A DNA stretch of 64,000 nucleotides from Frigoribacterium sp. ACAM 257 (GTDB lineage: Bacteria > Actinomycetota > Actinomycetes > Actinomycetales > Microbacteriaceae). Numbering within the stretch: the stretch's first letter is position 1; the number at the start of each line of letters is the position of its first letter. The translations under genes and the position numbers were made by a program. This document shows, piece after piece, positions 62,742 through 64,000 of this stretch. A model generated the notes under the pieces. The model was not told the DNA's origin. It saw nothing but the letters and a program-made list of their open reading frames with translations, and ran no database searches. The stretch is taken from assembly GCF_007954365.1 (NCBI RefSeq), contig NZ_VOLO01000001.1:1178001-1242000 (forward strand), given 5' to 3'.

Positions 62742-63752
62742 CTACGGCTGCTTCTTGGCGCGGCTCGGCTGCACGCGCGGCGGCTCGCCCGGCATCTTCG
62801 GGAAGTCGGGCGGGAACGGCAGCTCACCGAGCCCCGCCTCGACGTCGCGCTCCCACCAGGCGAGCAGCTCGTCCACGGTGCCGGGCTCGTCGTGCATCCG
62901 CTCCCACGGGTCGCCGGTCGCGGCGAGACGATCGGGCGCTGTCAGGACGGTGAACGCCGCGGGGTCGACCCCGTCGAGCTCGCTCCAGTCGAGGGGCGTC
63001 GACACGGAGGCGCCGGCCAGCGCCCGAGGAGACCAAGCACCCGCCATGGTTCGGTCCCGGTTCGCCTGGTTGTAGTCGACGAAGATCCGCTGCCCGCGCT
63101 CCTCCTTCCACCAGTTCGTGGTGACCGCCTCCGGCAGGCGGCGCTCGAGCTCGCGGGCCGCCGCGATGACGGCGTGCCGCACGTCGAAGAACTCGCGGGT
63201 CGGCTCGATCGGGGCGAAGACGTGCAGGCCGCGGTTGCCGCTCGTCTTGACGAAGGCGGTGAGACCGGCGTCGGCGAGCACGCGGCGGAGCTCGCGGGCG
63301 ACCGGCACCGCGTCGGCCACGTCGGTCCCGGGCTGTGGGTCGAGGTCGATGCGGAGCTGGTCGGGCAGGTCGCTGGCGTCGGCCCGGGACGCCCACGGGT
63401 GGAACACGACCGTGTTCATCTGTGCCGCCCAGACCGCGGCGGCCGGCTCGTCGATGACGAGCTGGGGGTGCGACCGGCCGCTGGGGTAGGTCACCTCGAC
63501 GCTGCGGACGTAGTCGGGCGCGCCCTTCGGCGGGTTCTTCGAGAAGTAGTCGTCGCCGTCGACCCCGGCGGGGAACCGCTGCAGAGACACGGGCCGCCCG
63601 CCGTTGGCCCGCACGAACGCGTCGCCCACCGTCGCGAGGTACGCAGCGAGGTCGAGCTTCGTGATCCCCAGGTCGGGCCAGAGCACCCGGCCCGGGCTCG
63701 AGACCCGGACCTCGCGGTCGCCCACCTGCAGCATCGTCGCCTCGCTCGCCAT
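62742..63752 (-). CDS. LigD-type NHEJ polymerase (primase-polymerase domain) as a separate protein
   Basis: 336 residues. Archaeo-eukaryotic-primase-like LigD-Pol: VSLQRFPAGVDGDDYFSKNPP, catalytic Asp136-x-Asp138 in LRIDLDPQPG, FVKTSGNRGLHVFAPIEP and the third Asp in IFVDYNQANRDRTMAG. It fills in ends with ribonucleotides or deoxynucleotides during end-joining. In mycobacterial LigD it is fused to nuclease and ligase; here it stands alone. No ku gene is in the window. ATG at 63752 with TACGGT five bases upstream. Confidence 0.9.
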   Translation of the reverse strand: MASEATMLQVGDREVRVSSPGRVLWPDLGITKLDLAAYLATVGDAFVRANGGRPVSLQRFPAGVDGDDYFSKNPPKGAPDYVRSVEVTYPSGRSHPQLVIDEPAAAVWAAQMNTVVFHPWASRADASDLPDQLRIDLDPQPGTDVADAVPVARELRRVLADAGLTAFVKTSGNRGLHVFAPIEPTREFFDVRHAVIAAARELERRLPEAVTTNWWKEERGQRIFVDYNQANRDRTMAGAWSPRALAGASVSTPLDWSELDGVDPAAFTVLTAPDRLAATGDPWERMHDEPGTVDELLAWWERDVEAGLGELPFPPDFPKMPGEPPRVQPSRAKKQP

Positions 63753-63803
63753 GCCTCACCGTATGCCCGGGTGCGTGCGGCGGGCCGGACGGGCCGCGGC
63801 GAG

Positions 63804-63815
63804 TACGCTCGGGCG
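63804..63815 (+). promoter_or_regulatory. -10 box TACGCT, likely leaderless promoter of mshA
   Basis: TACGCT (63804-63809), 6 bases, then GTG at 63816. Confidence 0.55.
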
Positions 63816-64000
63816 GTGACCTCACCTCTCCGCATCGCGCTCGTCTCGCTCCACACCTCGCCGGGGGCCGAGCCGGGATCGGGCGACGTCGGGGGCATGA
63901 ACGTCGTCGTGCGCAACCAGGCGGAGGCGCTCGGCGCCGCAGGCCACGAGGTCGAGATCCTGACACGGCGGTCGTCGCCCGACGAGCCCGACACCGTCGA
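63816..64000 (+). CDS. mshA: MshA, D-inositol-3-phosphate glycosyltransferase (5' part)
   Basis: The first 61 codons are in the window; the gene runs off the right edge. The start reads RIALVSLHTSPGAEPGSGD then VGGMNVVVRNQAEALGAAGHEVEILTRR, which fits MshA, the GT4 glycosyltransferase that starts mycothiol synthesis by joining GlcNAc to 1L-inositol-1-phosphate. The canonical HTSP and GGMNV segments are both present. Confidence 0.85.
   Translation, partial: MTSPLRIALVSLHTSPGAEPGSGDVGGMNVVVRNQAEALGAAGHEVEILTRRSSPDEPDTV

Overview
The window is GC-rich (about 70 percent by eye) and almost fully coding, with GTG/TTG starts and many 4-base GTGA/ATGA overlaps. Gene order points to a high-GC actinobacterium, most likely Microbacteriaceae: the mra/dcw cluster (mraZ, rsmH, ftsL, ftsI, murE, murF, mraY, murD, ftsW), then a DUF3040 protein, a GGPP-type prenyl synthase, an Rv2175c-like protein, PknL, class II DAHP synthase and a PlsC acyltransferase. 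This matches the order known from Mycobacterium and Corynebacterium. The family is an inference from gene content; no rRNA or tRNA gene was seen.

Layout. 1-9.9 kb: leftward division and cell-wall operon with three phased MraZ boxes. 10-24.6 kb: housekeeping block (DUF3040, idsA-like, Rv2175c-like, a LysM muralytic protein, pknL, aroG, plsC, ROK glucokinase, fadD, def, a ParA-like ATPase, two MerR regulators and a GarA/OdhI-type FHA protein). 24.8-33.9 kb: HtrA-like protease, Nudix-NYN fusion, J-domain/NERD-like fusion, a 5'-deleted glycerol dehydrogenase pseudogene, two aldo/keto reductases and small membrane proteins. 34-44.8 kb: mannonate dehydratase-like enzyme, purine permease, a 5-oxoprolinase operon (pxpA, pxpBC) with a degenerate biotin carboxylase, a DoxX protein, and a divergent LysR/MFS pair. 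44.8-53.5 kb: a translationally coupled operon MoxR ATPase / unknown / metallopeptidase-vWA / unknown / adenylate-forming ligase, preceded by nadR-pnuC. 53.8-64 kb: luciferase-like monooxygenase, acetyl-xylan-esterase-type hydrolase, secreted protein, two-component system, quinone oxidoreductase, MBL-fold hydrolase, split NHEJ-type ligase and polymerase, and the start of mshA.

How genes work together. The first block makes and polymerises lipid II at the septum. PknL and the Rv2175c-like protein are a known kinase-substrate pair. The FHA protein and two MerR regulators form a conserved metabolic/division control unit. PnuC and NadR make a nicotinamide riboside salvage route. PxpA and PxpBC hydrolyse 5-oxoproline. 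The MoxR/vWA/adenylate-forming ligase operon is the strongest candidate for an uncharacterised system.

Non-coding signals. At least a dozen genes have a TANNNT -10 box only 6-8 bases before the start codon, suggesting leaderless mRNAs. Several intergenic gaps carry palindromic elements; three share an A-B-A / loop / A'-B'-A' design, and another family of about 90 bp has ATTCAGGA-type ends. The 11-mer CGAGGAGGCGC occurs about 14 times. No gene-free stretch exceeds about 300 bases.
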